A DNA stretch of 64,000 nt from Anaerocolumna sedimenticola (GCF_009931695.1 NZ_CP048000.1:2869501-2933500); one strand, 5' to 3'. Shown: positions 27,096 to 36,942, counted from the stretch's first letter. Translations and numbers: made by a program. The notes: generated by a model from the sequence alone, not told the origin.

Positions 27096-28184
27096 ATGAA
27101 AGTAAATATTAAAAAAGACAGTAATTGTTTAAAAATCGGTATTTTAGGCTGCGGTACTATCTGTCAGGCGGCACATTTTGAAGCTGCGGTAAAAGCAAGA
27201 AATGTGGAATTAATAGCTATTTGCGATGTGGCAGAAGATTTACTGACTAAAATGGAAGCGGTTTATTCTCCTAAAAGAGTTTATACGGACTTTTCTAAGA
27301 TGTTAAAAGATACGGAAATAGATGCAGTTATCATCGGTATCGGTGACCAGTTTCATACGGCATGTACAAAAATGGCGTTAATGGCCGGTAAACATGTACT
27401 GGTAGAAAAACCGTTAGGAGTAAATCTTTCCGAATGTGAGGAACTACGGGATATAGCCAATGAAAAAGGTCTTATTGTACAGGTTGGAAATATGAAACGC
27501 TTTGACGGCGGTATTTCATTTGCCAGAAATTTCATTCAAAAAGAAATCGGCGAAGTAACCACTTTTAAGGCATGGTATTGTGACAGTACAGGCCGATATC
27601 AGGTATGTGATAATGTTATGCCATCGATTTATTCAAGCCCGGCTATGAAAAAACCGGCAGGAAATCCGAAAGCGGATCTGGAAAAATACTACCTTCTGGG
27701 TCATGGGAGCCATTTATTTGACACTGCAAGATACCTAATGGGAAATATAATCAGTGTGGAAACAAAACATGTTATAAAAGGAAATCTATATTCCTGGCTG
27801 ATTGCCTGCGATTTTGAAAATGGTGCCATAGGGAATCTGGATTTAACAATCGCAGTACGTGCAGACTGGCATGAAGGTCTTCAAATTTATGGTACCAACG
27901 GTACTGTATTAGGGAAAGTATACAATCCTTGGATTCTTAGAACCTCAGAGATTGAATGTTGTAATGAGACAACCGGAGAGATTAAAAAACCATATGAACC
28001 GGACGGACATTTTTACCGCCGCCAATTGGAAAGTTTTGCAGAAACGATTTTAGATGGAAAAAAACAAGCTGGTGCTGATTTGGATGACGGGATAGCAGCA
28101 CTCAGGGCAATTATTGCATCCTATGAATCTTATCAAAATAATGGACGAAAAACACATTTGAAAGATATGAAAGGAGGTATTTAA
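27096..28184 (+). CDS. Gfo/Idh/MocA-family oxidoreductase
   Basis: 362 residues. Rossmann domain with IGILGCGTICQAAHF and the catalytic-lysine motif EKPLG; the C-terminal alpha/beta domain includes GSHLFDTARYL. Such enzymes oxidise or reduce sugars or inositols with NAD(P). ATG 27096 follows AAAGGTGAGGTG; the longer frame from 27039 has no ribosome site. First gene of a three-gene operon; the stop TAA is directly followed by the ATG of the next gene. Confidence 0.88.
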   Translation: MKVNIKKDSNCLKIGILGCGTICQAAHFEAAVKARNVELIAICDVAEDLLTKMEAVYSPKRVYTDFSKMLKDTEIDAVIIGIGDQFHTACTKMALMAGKHVLVEKPLGVNLSECEELRDIANEKGLIVQVGNMKRFDGGISFARNFIQKEIGEVTTFKAWYCDSTGRYQVCDNVMPSIYSSPAMKKPAGNPKADLEKYYLLGHGSHLFDTARYLMGNIISVETKHVIKGNLYSWLIACDFENGAIGNLDLTIAVRADWHEGLQIYGTNGTVLGKVYNPWILRTSEIECCNETTGEIKKPYEPDGHFYRRQLESFAETILDGKKQAGADLDDGIAALRAIIASYESYQNNGRKTHLKDMKGGI

Positions 28185-29015
28185 ATGCAAATTGGTATTT
28201 TTTCAAAAACCTTTGAGGGAAATTTAGAAACAATATTTAAAAAACTAAACACTCTTGGAATTTATCATACACAATTTAATCTTACCTCGGCAGGAATGGA
28301 AACATTACCGGATCATATAGACGAAATTAGCATTAAAAAGGTTAAAGACACGGCAGAAAAATATAAAATTAAACTAGATGCCATATCCGGTACCTTTAAT
28401 ATGATAGATCCCGATACCCAAAGCAGAGCAGACGGCATCAGGCGTTTTGGTGTTTTAAGTGAAATTGCGTCTGTATTGGAAATTCCCATAATAACCTTAT
28501 GTACCGGTTCAAAGAACCCGCAAAGCAAATGGAAATGGGATGAGAAAAACCTAAGTAGCGAGGCCTGGGACGATTTAATGAAAACAACTGAGCAACTCTT
28601 AGCATATGCACATAAAAGCAATCTAATTCTCGGTATAGAAACCGAAGCGAGCAATATTATCAATACACCCTATAAAGCCAGAGAATATCTGGATTCTTTT
28701 AAGAGTAAGCACTTAGGGATTATTATGGACGGAGCTAATCTTTTTTTGCCTTCCCAGGTATGTAATATGGAAGCTGTATTAAATGAAGCATTTGAATTAT
28801 TGGGTAAAGACATCGTGCTCGCACATGGGAAAGATTTTACAAATGGAAGTGAATTGGATTTTGTTGCAGCCGGGGACGGAGTTTTGGATTTTGATATTTA
28901 TATTCAATTACTTAGAAAATATAAATATCATGGTCCGTTCATCATGCATGGTTTATCGGAAAAGCAAATTCCGGGAAGTTTGGAGTTTTTGAAAGGAAAA
29001 TTGGGGTATGTCTGA
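28185..29015 (+). CDS. Sugar phosphate isomerase/epimerase (xylose isomerase-like TIM barrel)
   Basis: 276 residues of the AP-endonuclease-2/IolE-type barrel. Metal-site segments are visible as GIETEAS, IIMDGANL and LAHGKDF. It starts immediately after the Gfo/Idh stop (TAAATG) behind AAGGAGG and ends in an 8-bp overlap with the hydrolase gene (ATGTCTGA), so the three genes are translationally coupled. The pair Gfo/Idh plus this barrel is common in keto-sugar or inositol breakdown. Confidence 0.87.
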   Translation: MQIGIFSKTFEGNLETIFKKLNTLGIYHTQFNLTSAGMETLPDHIDEISIKKVKDTAEKYKIKLDAISGTFNMIDPDTQSRADGIRRFGVLSEIASVLEIPIITLCTGSKNPQSKWKWDEKNLSSEAWDDLMKTTEQLLAYAHKSNLILGIETEASNIINTPYKAREYLDSFKSKHLGIIMDGANLFLPSQVCNMEAVLNEAFELLGKDIVLAHGKDFTNGSELDFVAAGDGVLDFDIYIQLLRKYKYHGPFIMHGLSEKQIPGSLEFLKGKLGYV

Positions 29016-29799
29016 TTTTATTCATAATAATATACGTTTGCATTATGAAATTATGGGAGAAGGAATTCCTTTTATTTTTCTGCACGGTTTAGGGGGAAGT
29101 ATAGAGCAGATTAGAAACATTTATGTTCAAATAAAAGGGGTAAAACTTATTATGCCGGATCAACAGGGGCATGGAGAGAGTGAAGTAAATTGGGAAAACT
29201 TTAATTTTCAAACACTGGCTGATGATGTGATAGCATTGGTAAATTATCTGAAAATTGAAAAATTTTATTTGGCGGGAATTTCCATGGGGGCGGCAATCAG
29301 TATAGCCATTGCGGTCTCAAATCCTGAAAAGGTTAGTGGTTTACTTCTGATTCGGAATGCGTGGACCCACAAACCGATGGAAACAAAAATTCAGGAACTG
29401 TTCGCAGAATGTACAATCTGTTTAAAAAACAGAAGCCTGTCGGATTTTAAAAAAACAAAATCGTATCGTTATATTTCTGGAATTTCTCGCTATACAACAC
29501 AGGCTTTTTGCGGATATTTTACAGATGAGGCTTCGGTAAGAAATTACCGGAAGTTTCTAATCTTACCCGGTTTATCACCGATTGAGGATTCTTCTGTCTT
29601 GTCAAAAATAAATATACCGACAATAATATTAGCCAATCAAGATGATTTAGTTCATCCCTTTGAATATGGAATATACTATCAAAAGTGTATATCCGGAGCA
29701 AAATTATATGAAATTGTGAATAAAGATATGGATGCGGCGGCCCATAAGGCAGCTGTTAATCAGTATATTCTGGAATTACTTCGTACTAATAAATATTAG
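29008..29799 (+). CDS. Alpha/beta-hydrolase
   Basis: 263 residues. Oxyanion-hole motif HGLGG, nucleophile elbow GISMG, acid in QDDLVHP and a late His in DAAAHKAAV complete the triad. No signal peptide. The last gene of the operon beginning at 27096; substrate unknown, possibly a sugar ester or lactone given its partners. Confidence 0.86.
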   Translation: MSDFIHNNIRLHYEIMGEGIPFIFLHGLGGSIEQIRNIYVQIKGVKLIMPDQQGHGESEVNWENFNFQTLADDVIALVNYLKIEKFYLAGISMGAAISIAIAVSNPEKVSGLLLIRNAWTHKPMETKIQELFAECTICLKNRSLSDFKKTKSYRYISGISRYTTQAFCGYFTDEASVRNYRKFLILPGLSPIEDSSVLSKINIPTIILANQDDLVHPFEYGIYYQKCISGAKLYEIVNKDMDAAAHKAAVNQYILELLRTNKY

Positions 29800-29864
29800 A
29801 TTGTTTTCTCTAATACCGAGGTACTTTTAAGATTAATTTTAAACTTAATTATTTCCTTGTTTAT

Positions 29865-30416
29865 TTGTGGAAAATTGCAGGCAATTGGTATTTGTTAATA
29901 AGAAATAAAGACAAAAATTATATTTATCAATTAGACGAACATCTGTGTGTTAAATATAAAGTTTGCGTTTCTGACTTAATAGACAGCCAATTATCCAATT
30001 TCTACATATTAACGAATGGAAAGGTATTTATAGATACTTATGATTCCGCTGATACTACTACTAATGAAGCCAGTTGGAATGAAGCTGCAAGGCTTTATAA
30101 AAACCTGCAGCTGATTTTTATTATCGACTCCGGCTCAGGTAAGGTAGTAAAAATTATAGATCTGTCAGAATATGACGATCTGATTAAGCCTTTTGATTAC
30201 TCGGAAGAATTAGGGACTCAATACGACTATGATTATACTATATCAGGAAAGTATCTCTATCTCTTGAAGAAGACAGGGGTTTACAGCTACAAGCCGTTTG
30301 GTATTCAGGATATGCAATTCTTGGATTTTAAGGGGAAGAATGCTGATACATTTTATATTCAGGCAGTAAATTTTGACAGTGAATGTGCCACTCATTTTTA
30401 CACCTATACAAAATAA
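29865..30416 (+). pseudogene. Unrecognised protein, probably an N-truncated remnant
   Basis: About 183 residues rich in Tyr and Asp with repeated strands (YIYQLDEHL, FYILTNGKVFIDTY, GKYLYLLKKTGVYSY), suggesting part of a beta-propeller. The only start is a TTG without a ribosome site, and an IS-derived repeat begins 68 bp after the stop. I read it as the 3' part of a gene cut during IS activity, but a short intact gene cannot be excluded. Confidence 0.5.
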
Positions 30417-30484
30417 TTACTGAATTAAATCATATAAATATAGATAGGATCCCTATCAGTAAGACTGTGAAAATAAAAATTCTA

Positions 30485-30624
30485 AGGGGCTGTCGCTTTA
30501 ACGATTGAAAAATCGTGAGGCGGCAGCTTCCTTTTTGACTAAAAATACTTTTTTTCATCTGTTTCATCTTGAGTTGTGTTTGTTAAAAATAAAGTACTTT
30601 AATAAATCTAAATATAGAACTTCA
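30485..30624. repeat. Copy of the IS1182 left-end segment
   Basis: About 140 bp starting AGGGGCTGTCGCTTTAACG and ending at AACTTCATTC match 23993-24137 with few differences, including loss of one GAGTT repeat unit. It contains an internal hairpin, GCTGTCGC...GGCGGCAGC. No transposase coding remains here. Confidence 0.8.
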
Positions 30625-30640
30625 TTCTTAGCAGTATTCC

Positions 30641-30758
30641 TTTTGTAATCGCATACAAATATTTTACCATAAATCCCTTACTTTTCGAAGTTTGGGATTT
30701 ATTTTGTTGTCGAAAAAGTAGGACGGCGCCTCAGAAGTCTTGAATGTTTATCACATAG
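30641..30758. repeat. 118-bp interspersed repeat, copy 1
   Basis: From TTTTGTAATCGCATAC to TGTTTATCACATAG. A second copy at 47495-47612 has the same length and, by eye, two substitutions. It includes the inverted pair AAATCCC...GGGATTT around CGAAGTT. Confidence 0.85.
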
Positions 30759-30802
30759 TTTAGGATTTTATATATAATAGATGTTATCTTATTAATTTCG
30801 TT

Positions 30803-31504
30803 TTAAATTCTGTTTACCCAAGGTTTATAGTCGTCAACCTGGGCAACAAATTGGCAATATTGCTGTAATAATTGGCGGTTATCCAATTTGTAGGTATGAA
30901 GCCTGAGGTCGTCATGCCGGATATATGCAAAATTGTATTTGTTAATCGCATAGAGTTTAATACCCTGTCGGGTACAATCTTCTCCAAATTGTTCGTCTAC
31001 AACATTATCGTCAATAAACTGGACTTTTTGAAAAACACTTTTTTTCACAAAAAGCGTACAGTTAATAATATAGTCGACATAACTGTTTTCCCTGCCCGGA
31101 TGGATAAGCGCCAGCTTTTTGTGGTCTTCGAAAAAGACATAGTGCGTTTTTTTTCCGAATACATCCGCATCGATTACTGGTGTTATGTCCATAAAATCAT
31201 TTAAATAGTTTGACGCATAATAATCATCATGGTCAAAATTAGCAATGTATGGATAGCTTGTTAGTTTAACTGCAAAATTCAAGCAGGTTCCAACCGAATC
31301 ACGTTCTGGCCGCTGATAAATTTTAACATTGTCATAAGCTTGCGCTTTCTTATTCCAATCGGTAAGGTTTAAGTGGGAGCTGTTAAGGATGATGATTAAT
31401 TCCTTAACAGGATAATTTTGCCTGGCATAATTGTCAAATATATTATCCATATAAACAGGTAAGTGAGTACAGGTTATGATTGATACGCCGTCTTGATTAG
31501 TCAT
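30803..31504 (-). CDS. Family 2 glycosyltransferase
   Basis: 233 residues of the GT-A fold: VSIITCTHLPVYMDNIFDNY, then the metal-binding DHDDYYASNYL (the DxD region) and a conserved ED/EQFGEDC late motif. ATG 31504 is preceded by CGGAG; an upstream in-frame TTG at 31576 has no such site. Related to small cytosolic transferases for wall or capsule sugars. It stands alone between an IS-derived repeat and the phosphatase gene. Confidence 0.82.
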   Translation of the reverse strand: MTNQDGVSIITCTHLPVYMDNIFDNYARQNYPVKELIIILNSSHLNLTDWNKKAQAYDNVKIYQRPERDSVGTCLNFAVKLTSYPYIANFDHDDYYASNYLNDFMDITPVIDADVFGKKTHYVFFEDHKKLALIHPGRENSYVDYIINCTLFVKKSVFQKVQFIDDNVVDEQFGEDCTRQGIKLYAINKYNFAYIRHDDLRLHTYKLDNRQLLQQYCQFVAQVDDYKPWVNRI

Positions 31505-31836
31505 TGGCCGCTCCGAAAATAAATATTTTACTGTTATTTTAATACAATGTATGATACTTCGGTAAAATAGATGCAAAGTCAGAAGCGCAAATTATTTGGA
31601 TTCATTATATAGGGTAGGCATCTATTCTTTAAATATTTTTTCAGATACTTTATCTCATGGTAGATGATAGATGGCTATCAATTTAAAATAAACCTCTGCT
31701 GCGTTTACATTTTTAATTGTTTGTATTATAATAATACCAAAAAAATTGTATGGTATGCTGTTTTACCAGGTACCTGAATTGGTAATTGAGAATGGTCCAA
31801 TTTGATAAAAATTAGAAAGTGCTAGAGGTATTATTT
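31505..31836. other. Divergent intergenic region
   Basis: About 330 AT-rich bases between the minus-strand GT2 and the plus-strand phosphatase. I see no gene or clear hairpin; it should hold both promoters. Confidence 0.5.
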
Positions 31837-32565
31837 ATGAAACTAATTATAATCCGTCACGGAGACCCCGATTATTCTATAGATTCCCTTACCGAAAAAG
31901 GGTGGAGAGAAGCTGAATTACTGTCCAATAGAATTAAAACTATGAATGTAAAAGAGTTTTATGTATCACCTTTAGGCAGGGCAAAGGATACCGCATCCCT
32001 TACTCTTAAAAAGATGAACCGGGAAGCCAGAGTACTTCCTTGGCTTAGGGAATTTCATGCACCAATTAAGGACGAGATAACGGGAGAGGAAAGAATCACC
32101 TGGGACTGGCTTCCTGGCGAATGGACCAAGGTAGATGAATTTTATGATAAAAACCTATGGCACACAGTTCCGGTTATGAAAGAGGGACACGTGATAGAGG
32201 AAGCAAAACGTGTTTACTCCGGACTTGATGATATATTAAAAGAGCATGGGTATGAACGTGAGGGGCAAATATACCGAGCAGTCAGACCCAATAATGATAC
32301 AATTATTCTATTCTGCCACCTTGGTGTTGAGTGTGTAATGTTAGGTCATCTTTTAGGAATCTCTCCGATGGTTATGTGGCATGGTTTTTTTGCCGCTCCC
32401 ACATCCGTGACCATTTTAAATACCGAGGAACGCAGAAAAGGAACGGCATACTTTCGAGTAAGCTCTTTTGGAGATATTTCACATCTTAATGCAGCAGAAG
32501 AAAAACCCTCTTTTATGGGCAGATTCTGTGAAACATACGATAATATGGACGAACGGCACGATTAA
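31837..32565 (+). CDS. Histidine phosphatase family protein
   Basis: 242 residues. The phosphoglycerate-mutase signature is IRHGDPDY with the phospho-acceptor His, an SPLGRAKDTA basic segment, and the second His in LFCHLGVECVMLGHLL. It is longer than SixA/CobC-type members because of an insert around residues 75-130. ATG 31837 follows AGAGGT. Substrate unknown. A U-rich terminator follows. Confidence 0.87.
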   Translation: MKLIIIRHGDPDYSIDSLTEKGWREAELLSNRIKTMNVKEFYVSPLGRAKDTASLTLKKMNREARVLPWLREFHAPIKDEITGEERITWDWLPGEWTKVDEFYDKNLWHTVPVMKEGHVIEEAKRVYSGLDDILKEHGYEREGQIYRAVRPNNDTIILFCHLGVECVMLGHLLGISPMVMWHGFFAAPTSVTILNTEERRKGTAYFRVSSFGDISHLNAAEEKPSFMGRFCETYDNMDERHD

Positions 32566-32612
32566 GTGATACATTGATAAAATAGTTTTTTAAAAAATAT
32601 ATGGCAGTTTAC

Positions 32613-32646
32613 AAAAACAGGGCAAAGTACTTATGCCCTGTTTTTG
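32613..32646 (+). terminator. Rho-independent terminator after the phosphatase gene
   Basis: AAAAACAGGGCA and TGCCCTGTTTTT form a perfect stem with a 9-nt loop and a terminal T run. Confidence 0.92.
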
Positions 32647-32807
32647 TTATATGTTCCTGTTATAACAAACTGGGTTCCACTTTCCTGCTGTATAAATATA
32701 AGAATTCATGTTATAATGTTTTTAAATAAACAATATATATAAACTATTTAAATCATATTCTAAATATGAGGCAGATTATTAGTTGGATTAAGGAGGATTG
32801 AATCGGA

Positions 32808-33119
32808 ATGAAAGTAATTATGTATGGTACGGAGATTTGTCCGGATTGTGTTGAGGCAAAAGCTGAATTAAGTACATCTGCAGATATTCAGTTGGATTAC
32901 AGGAATATCACAAAAAATACAGTTACCCTAAAAGAATTTTTATCCTATCGTGATAATGATGAAATATTTACCCAGATTAAAAATGACGGCAAAATCGGTA
33001 TTCCTTTTTTTATTCTGGAGGATGGAACAAAAACATTTGATGTATATGATTTTTTAGAAGTGGAAAAACCGGTAAAAACCGCGAATTACTGTTCTATTGA
33101 TGGAAAAGGAAACTGCTGA
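32808..33119 (+). CDS. Glutaredoxin-like thioredoxin-fold protein
   Basis: 103 residues with the redox motif CPDC at positions 12-15, a cis-Pro region GIPFF, and an acidic C-terminal strand. Two more Cys near the end (YCSIDGKGNC) are unusual and may form an extra disulfide or metal site. AAGGAGG precedes the ATG. Monocistronic with a terminator behind it. Confidence 0.85.
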   Translation: MKVIMYGTEICPDCVEAKAELSTSADIQLDYRNITKNTVTLKEFLSYRDNDEIFTQIKNDGKIGIPFFILEDGTKTFDVYDFLEVEKPVKTANYCSIDGKGNC

Positions 33120-33212
33120 TTATAAGGATATACCAAAACATTGATTGAAAATACAGGAAAGTAGTTCGATAAAATTGTCAGATTCCAATGAAACTGGTAT
33201 CATAATAAAAAA

Positions 33213-33264
33213 CAATGGGGTTGTCTAAGGAAATTCAGGCTATAGTAAGACAGCTCCATTTTAA
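33213..33264 (+). terminator. Terminator after the glutaredoxin-like gene
   Basis: AATGGGGTTGTCT pairs with AGACAGCTCCATT (one G-T and one mismatch at most), followed by TTTAAAC. Confidence 0.7.
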
Positions 33265-33296
33265 ACAGACAATTAACGAAGGATTTGAAATAGATT

Positions 33297-35954
33297 ATGA
33301 AAAAATTAGTGATAGGAATACTGGCACATGTGGATGCGGGTAAAACAACATTATCGGAAAGTATGCTTTATCTAAGCGGTAAAATCGGAAAATTGGGCCG
33401 GGTGGACAAGGGGGATGCCTTTTTAGATACCTATGATTTAGAAAGGTCAAGAGGAATTACCATTTTCTCCAAACAGGCCATGTTAGAAATAGAGGATACA
33501 CAGATGACCCTACTGGATACCCCGGGGCATGTGGATTTTTCAGCCGAAATGGAGAGAACCCTGCAGGTCCTGGATTATGCCATTTTAGTAATAAGCGGTG
33601 CCGATGGTGTTCAGGGACATACCAAAACATTATGGCGTCTCCTTGAAATGTACGAGATACCGGTTTTTTTATTCATAAATAAGATGGATCAGAACGGGAC
33701 GGATAAAGAAAAGCTGCTAAAAGAATTAAAGCAGCAGTTGGATGACGGATGCATTGAATTTGGACAAGTTAGGACCGAGGATTTTTTTGACCAGCTGGCT
33801 ATGTGTGACGAGGGAATGCTGGAAGCTTATCTGGAGTTTGGGCAGGTTGAAAACGGACAGATTACTATGGCGATAAGAGACCGTAAAGTGTTTCCATGCT
33901 ATTTCGGATCGGCTTTAAAATTATACGGTGTTGATCAATTCATGGAAGGTATTGCAAAGTATGCCATGATACCGGCTTATCCGGATGAATTTGGGGCCAA
34001 GATATTTAAAATAGCAAGGGATGAGCAGGGAAACCGCCTTACTTATATGAAAATTACAGGCGGGAAACTTAAGGTGAAAGATGTCCTTACTAATGGCATG
34101 TGGGAAGAGAAAGTCAATCAGTTAAGAATCTATTCCGGACCGAAATTCGAGGCGGTGAATGAGTTAGGGGCAGGTTCGGTAGGTGCAGTCATAGGACTTA
34201 GTAAGACCAGGCCGGGTGAGGGCTTAGGAATAGAGGAAGCTTCTGCCGCACCTGTACTAGAACCCGTATTGTCCTATCAGATCTTATTGCCGATGGGTTG
34301 TGATCCGAGAGAAATGCTCCCTAAATTACGTCAGATTGAAGAAGAAGAGCCGGAGCTTCATATCGTCTGGGATGAGGGACTACAGGAAATTCAGGCACAA
34401 ATCATGGGAGAGGTACAGATAGAGATTTTGCAAAGCCTTATTAAAACCCGGTTTGGTGTGGAGGTAGCTTTTGATTCGGGAAGAATTGTATACAAAGAGA
34501 CCATAACCAATACCGTAGAAGGCGTGGGTCATTTTGAGCCATTACGGCACTATGCGGAGGTTCATCTGTTATTGGAACCGGGTGAACCGGAAAGCGGTCT
34601 GGAGTTTGGTTTAAATTGCAGTGAAGATATATTGGCGAAAAGTTGGCAGAGACTTATCTTAACCCATCTGGAAGAAAAAAAACATAAAGGAGTTCTAACC
34701 GGAGCAGCGATTACCGATATGAAAATTTCACTAATCTCAGGACGTGCCCATAATAAGCATACCGAAGGCGGGGACTTCAGGGAGGCTACTTACCGCGCTG
34801 TACGCCAGGGATTAAAAGAAGCTAAGTCCATACTTCTGGAACCTTATTATAGTTTTCAACTGGAATTACCGGAGAAAATGGTGGGAAGGGCTATGACTGA
34901 TATAGAAAAAATGTATGGTACCTGCGAAATATCCCAGACAAACGGTGAGATGGCAATACTGATTGGCAGTGCAGCGGTTATTACTATGAGAAACTACCAG
35001 AAAGAGGTAATTGCGTATACGAAAGGACTTGGCAGGTTGTTTTGCAGTCTGAAAGGTTACGAACCATGCCATAATGCGGAAGAAGTTATCAAAGGTATTG
35101 GGTATGATTCGGAAAGAGATATTATCAATCCGACAGGTTCTGTTTTTTGTGCACATGGTTCCGGCTTTTTGGTGGATTGGGATAAAGTGAAGGATTACAT
35201 GCATGTGGAAGGATATCTTCAAAAAAGGGAAAATTCACCAAGTGTATTATCTCCAAACAAGGAGACATATGTGGAAGAGAGCTTTATCAGTTTGGAGGAG
35301 ATCGACCATATTATAAATTCAACTTTCTATTCGAACCAGGGTAAAAAATCAACCTGGAAAAAACGTAAAACAGCCAGAGACAGCTATTATGCCCCTTCCC
35401 CTCGTACAAACATTCAGAGAGAAACCAGAGAAAAATATCTCCTTGTGGATGGATATAATATTATCCATGTTTGGCCTGAGCTAAAAGAACATATAGATGA
35501 CAATATGGACGGTGCAAGAATGAAATTACTTGATATATTAAGTAATTATCAGGGAATTCGAAAATGTCAGATTATTGTTGTATTTGATGCGTACCGCGTA
35601 GAAGGACATAATGAGGAAATCATCGACTACCATAATATTCATATGGTCTATACGAAAGAGGCACAAACGGCGGATCAGTATATTGAAAAGTTTGCCCATT
35701 CCAATCGGAATAAATATGATATTACGGTTGCAACATCGGATGGTTTACAGCAGATCATTATCCGAGGGGCAGGTTGTGCCTTACTATCTGCCAGAGATTT
35801 AAAGGCGGATATTGAAGAGGCAAATAATAGTTTAAATCAGGCATATCAGGAAATGAAGGGGAAAAACCGCAATTATCTGATAGACACTTTGTCGTCGGAA
35901 GCAAAACAGCAGATGGATAAAATTGCTGAAGAAAATGATAAGCACAAAGAGTAG
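33297..35954 (+). CDS. TetM-like translation GTPase fused to a YacP/Rae1-type NYN nuclease domain
   Basis: 885 residues. Residues 1 to about 660 are a ribosome-protection-type EF-G paralogue: G1 AHVDAGKTT at 10-18, DTPGH at 74-78, NKMD at 128-131, then domains II-V. By-eye alignment puts N486-K487 where Tet(M) has the Ser-Pro of its tetracycline-displacing loop, so classical resistance is doubtful. A basic linker leads to a YacP-like NYN (PIN-fold) domain at about 712-860, with acidic residues D718 (VDGYN), D764 (FDAYR), D793 (TADQY) and D815 (TSDGL). YacP/Rae1 of B. subtilis cuts mRNA in the ribosomal A site. Here the same polypeptide could both occupy the A site and cleave. Followed 40 bp later by a membrane-protein gene. 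Confidence 0.88.
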   Translation: MKKLVIGILAHVDAGKTTLSESMLYLSGKIGKLGRVDKGDAFLDTYDLERSRGITIFSKQAMLEIEDTQMTLLDTPGHVDFSAEMERTLQVLDYAILVISGADGVQGHTKTLWRLLEMYEIPVFLFINKMDQNGTDKEKLLKELKQQLDDGCIEFGQVRTEDFFDQLAMCDEGMLEAYLEFGQVENGQITMAIRDRKVFPCYFGSALKLYGVDQFMEGIAKYAMIPAYPDEFGAKIFKIARDEQGNRLTYMKITGGKLKVKDVLTNGMWEEKVNQLRIYSGPKFEAVNELGAGSVGAVIGLSKTRPGEGLGIEEASAAPVLEPVLSYQILLPMGCDPREMLPKLRQIEEEEPELHIVWDEGLQEIQAQIMGEVQIEILQSLIKTRFGVEVAFDSGRIVYKETITNTVEGVGHFEPLRHYAEVHLLLEPGEPESGLEFGLNCSEDILAKSWQRLILTHLEEKKHKGVLTGAAITDMKISLISGRAHNKHTEGGDFREATYRAVRQGLKEAKSILLEPYYSFQLELPEKMVGRAMTDIEKMYGTCEISQTNGEMAILIGSAAVITMRNYQKEVIAYTKGLGRLFCSLKGYEPCHNAEEVIKGIGYDSERDIINPTGSVFCAHGSGFLVDWDKVKDYMHVEGYLQKRENSPSVLSPNKETYVEESFISLEEIDHIINSTFYSNQGKKSTWKKRKTARDSYYAPSPRTNIQRETREKYLLVDGYNIIHVWPELKEHIDDNMDGARMKLLDILSNYQGIRKCQIIVVFDAYRVEGHNEEIIDYHNIHMVYTKEAQTADQYIEKFAHSNRNKYDITVATSDGLQQIIIRGAGCALLSARDLKADIEEANNSLNQAYQEMKGKNRNYLIDTLSSEAKQQMDKIAEENDKHKE

Positions 35955-35994
35955 CTTATATGAATCAGTTTATTATAGAAAGGTGGTATATAGT

Positions 35995-36621
35995 ATGTTG
36001 AATTATTTTCATAAAAAGCTGAGCAGTGATAGTGTATGGGAGCGTGTTATTTATGCATTTCTGCTTTTTATGATCTTATTTTTTGGAGTAACGATTTTAA
36101 GTTATTATTTTCTTCCTGAGGGATTATTGAAAAACAAAAATCCCTTACAACAGTGGGAAACTTCCGTTAATACTTTCATTCTCATATTCCAAATATTCTT
36201 TTATAATATGATTTCGGTATTAGTTATTGTATTTGGCAGCCTTTTTGGCCAGAAAAAAGAATTGGATGATAATTATCTTTCTATCGGATACCTGGGCTTT
36301 TTTACGATGATTTGCATAAACGCCACAGTATTGGGTACTTGGTCATTTTCAGTGGAGAGAGAAGCTGTTCCTCTCCTTGGCAGGATTATCAGGACCTTTG
36401 ATCTCATACACAGGGCGGGTCTTTGGGAGATGACGGGGCAGTTGTTTATTACCTGTGCGATTGCACATATTTCAACGGTATTGACCAGCGGCAAAAATAC
36501 CGTTACACGGAAAATAAGAGATATCCAAATGACAAAAGAAGAAAAGTTGGTATTGATAATAGGTTTACTTATCATGTTTATTGGAGCTGTTATAGAGGGT
36601 AATGCTATTAATACACTGTAA
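35995..36621 (+). CDS. Membrane protein, distantly SpoIIM/DUF95-like
   Basis: 208 residues with about five hydrophobic segments. The arrangement (a TM helix near residue 20, a long extracytoplasmic loop, then VFGSLFGQ and GLWEMTGQLFITCAIAHIS) is reminiscent of the SpoIIM family, whose members have a conserved Glu in that late helix. The match is weak. AAAGGTGG supports ATG 35995 rather than the longer frame from 35923 that overlaps the GTPase gene. Probably co-transcribed with the TetM-like gene. Confidence 0.6.
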   Translation: MLNYFHKKLSSDSVWERVIYAFLLFMILFFGVTILSYYFLPEGLLKNKNPLQQWETSVNTFILIFQIFFYNMISVLVIVFGSLFGQKKELDDNYLSIGYLGFFTMICINATVLGTWSFSVEREAVPLLGRIIRTFDLIHRAGLWEMTGQLFITCAIAHISTVLTSGKNTVTRKIRDIQMTKEEKLVLIIGLLIMFIGAVIEGNAINTL

Positions 36622-36719
36622 TTACTGGGGTGGAGCAGTAGGAGGTACTGCTTAAAATTCAGCAGGTTTTTATTTTACTAAGATTAATCGAATTAATTAT
36701 ATTTTGGAGGTAGAGTAAT

Positions 36720-36942
36720 ATGACGGAACAAATCTTATTAGGCAATATTACAATGGATTGTAAAGATCCAAAATCTCTTTCAGATTTTTACATCCGAATG
36801 CTCGGATGGGAAAGACCATATGAATTATATGGTGGAATATGCAATTACATGTGGAGCTGCGAAGGCAAAGGAGCAATTCTCAGACCTATGGACCGTAATG
36901 ATTGATCCTGCCGGTCATCCATTTTGTTTTGATACTTTATAA
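36720..36942 (+). pseudogene. VOC/glyoxalase-family gene with internal deletion
   Basis: The first 61 codons encode a VOC N-terminus (ILLGNITMDCKDPKSLSDFY, then MLGWERPYEL). After a stop, another frame continues with IDPAGHPFCFDTL and a TAA, the usual C-terminal end of this family. About 45 middle residues are missing, so a deletion joined the two ends out of frame. TTGGAGGTAG precedes the ATG. Confidence 0.75.

Noticed and set aside
33297-35954. Classical tetracycline-resistance gene tet(M)/tet(W)
   Set aside because: Overall GTPase family fits, but the tip-loop residues differ, the protein is about 245 residues longer with a nuclease domain, and base composition is like that of its neighbours.
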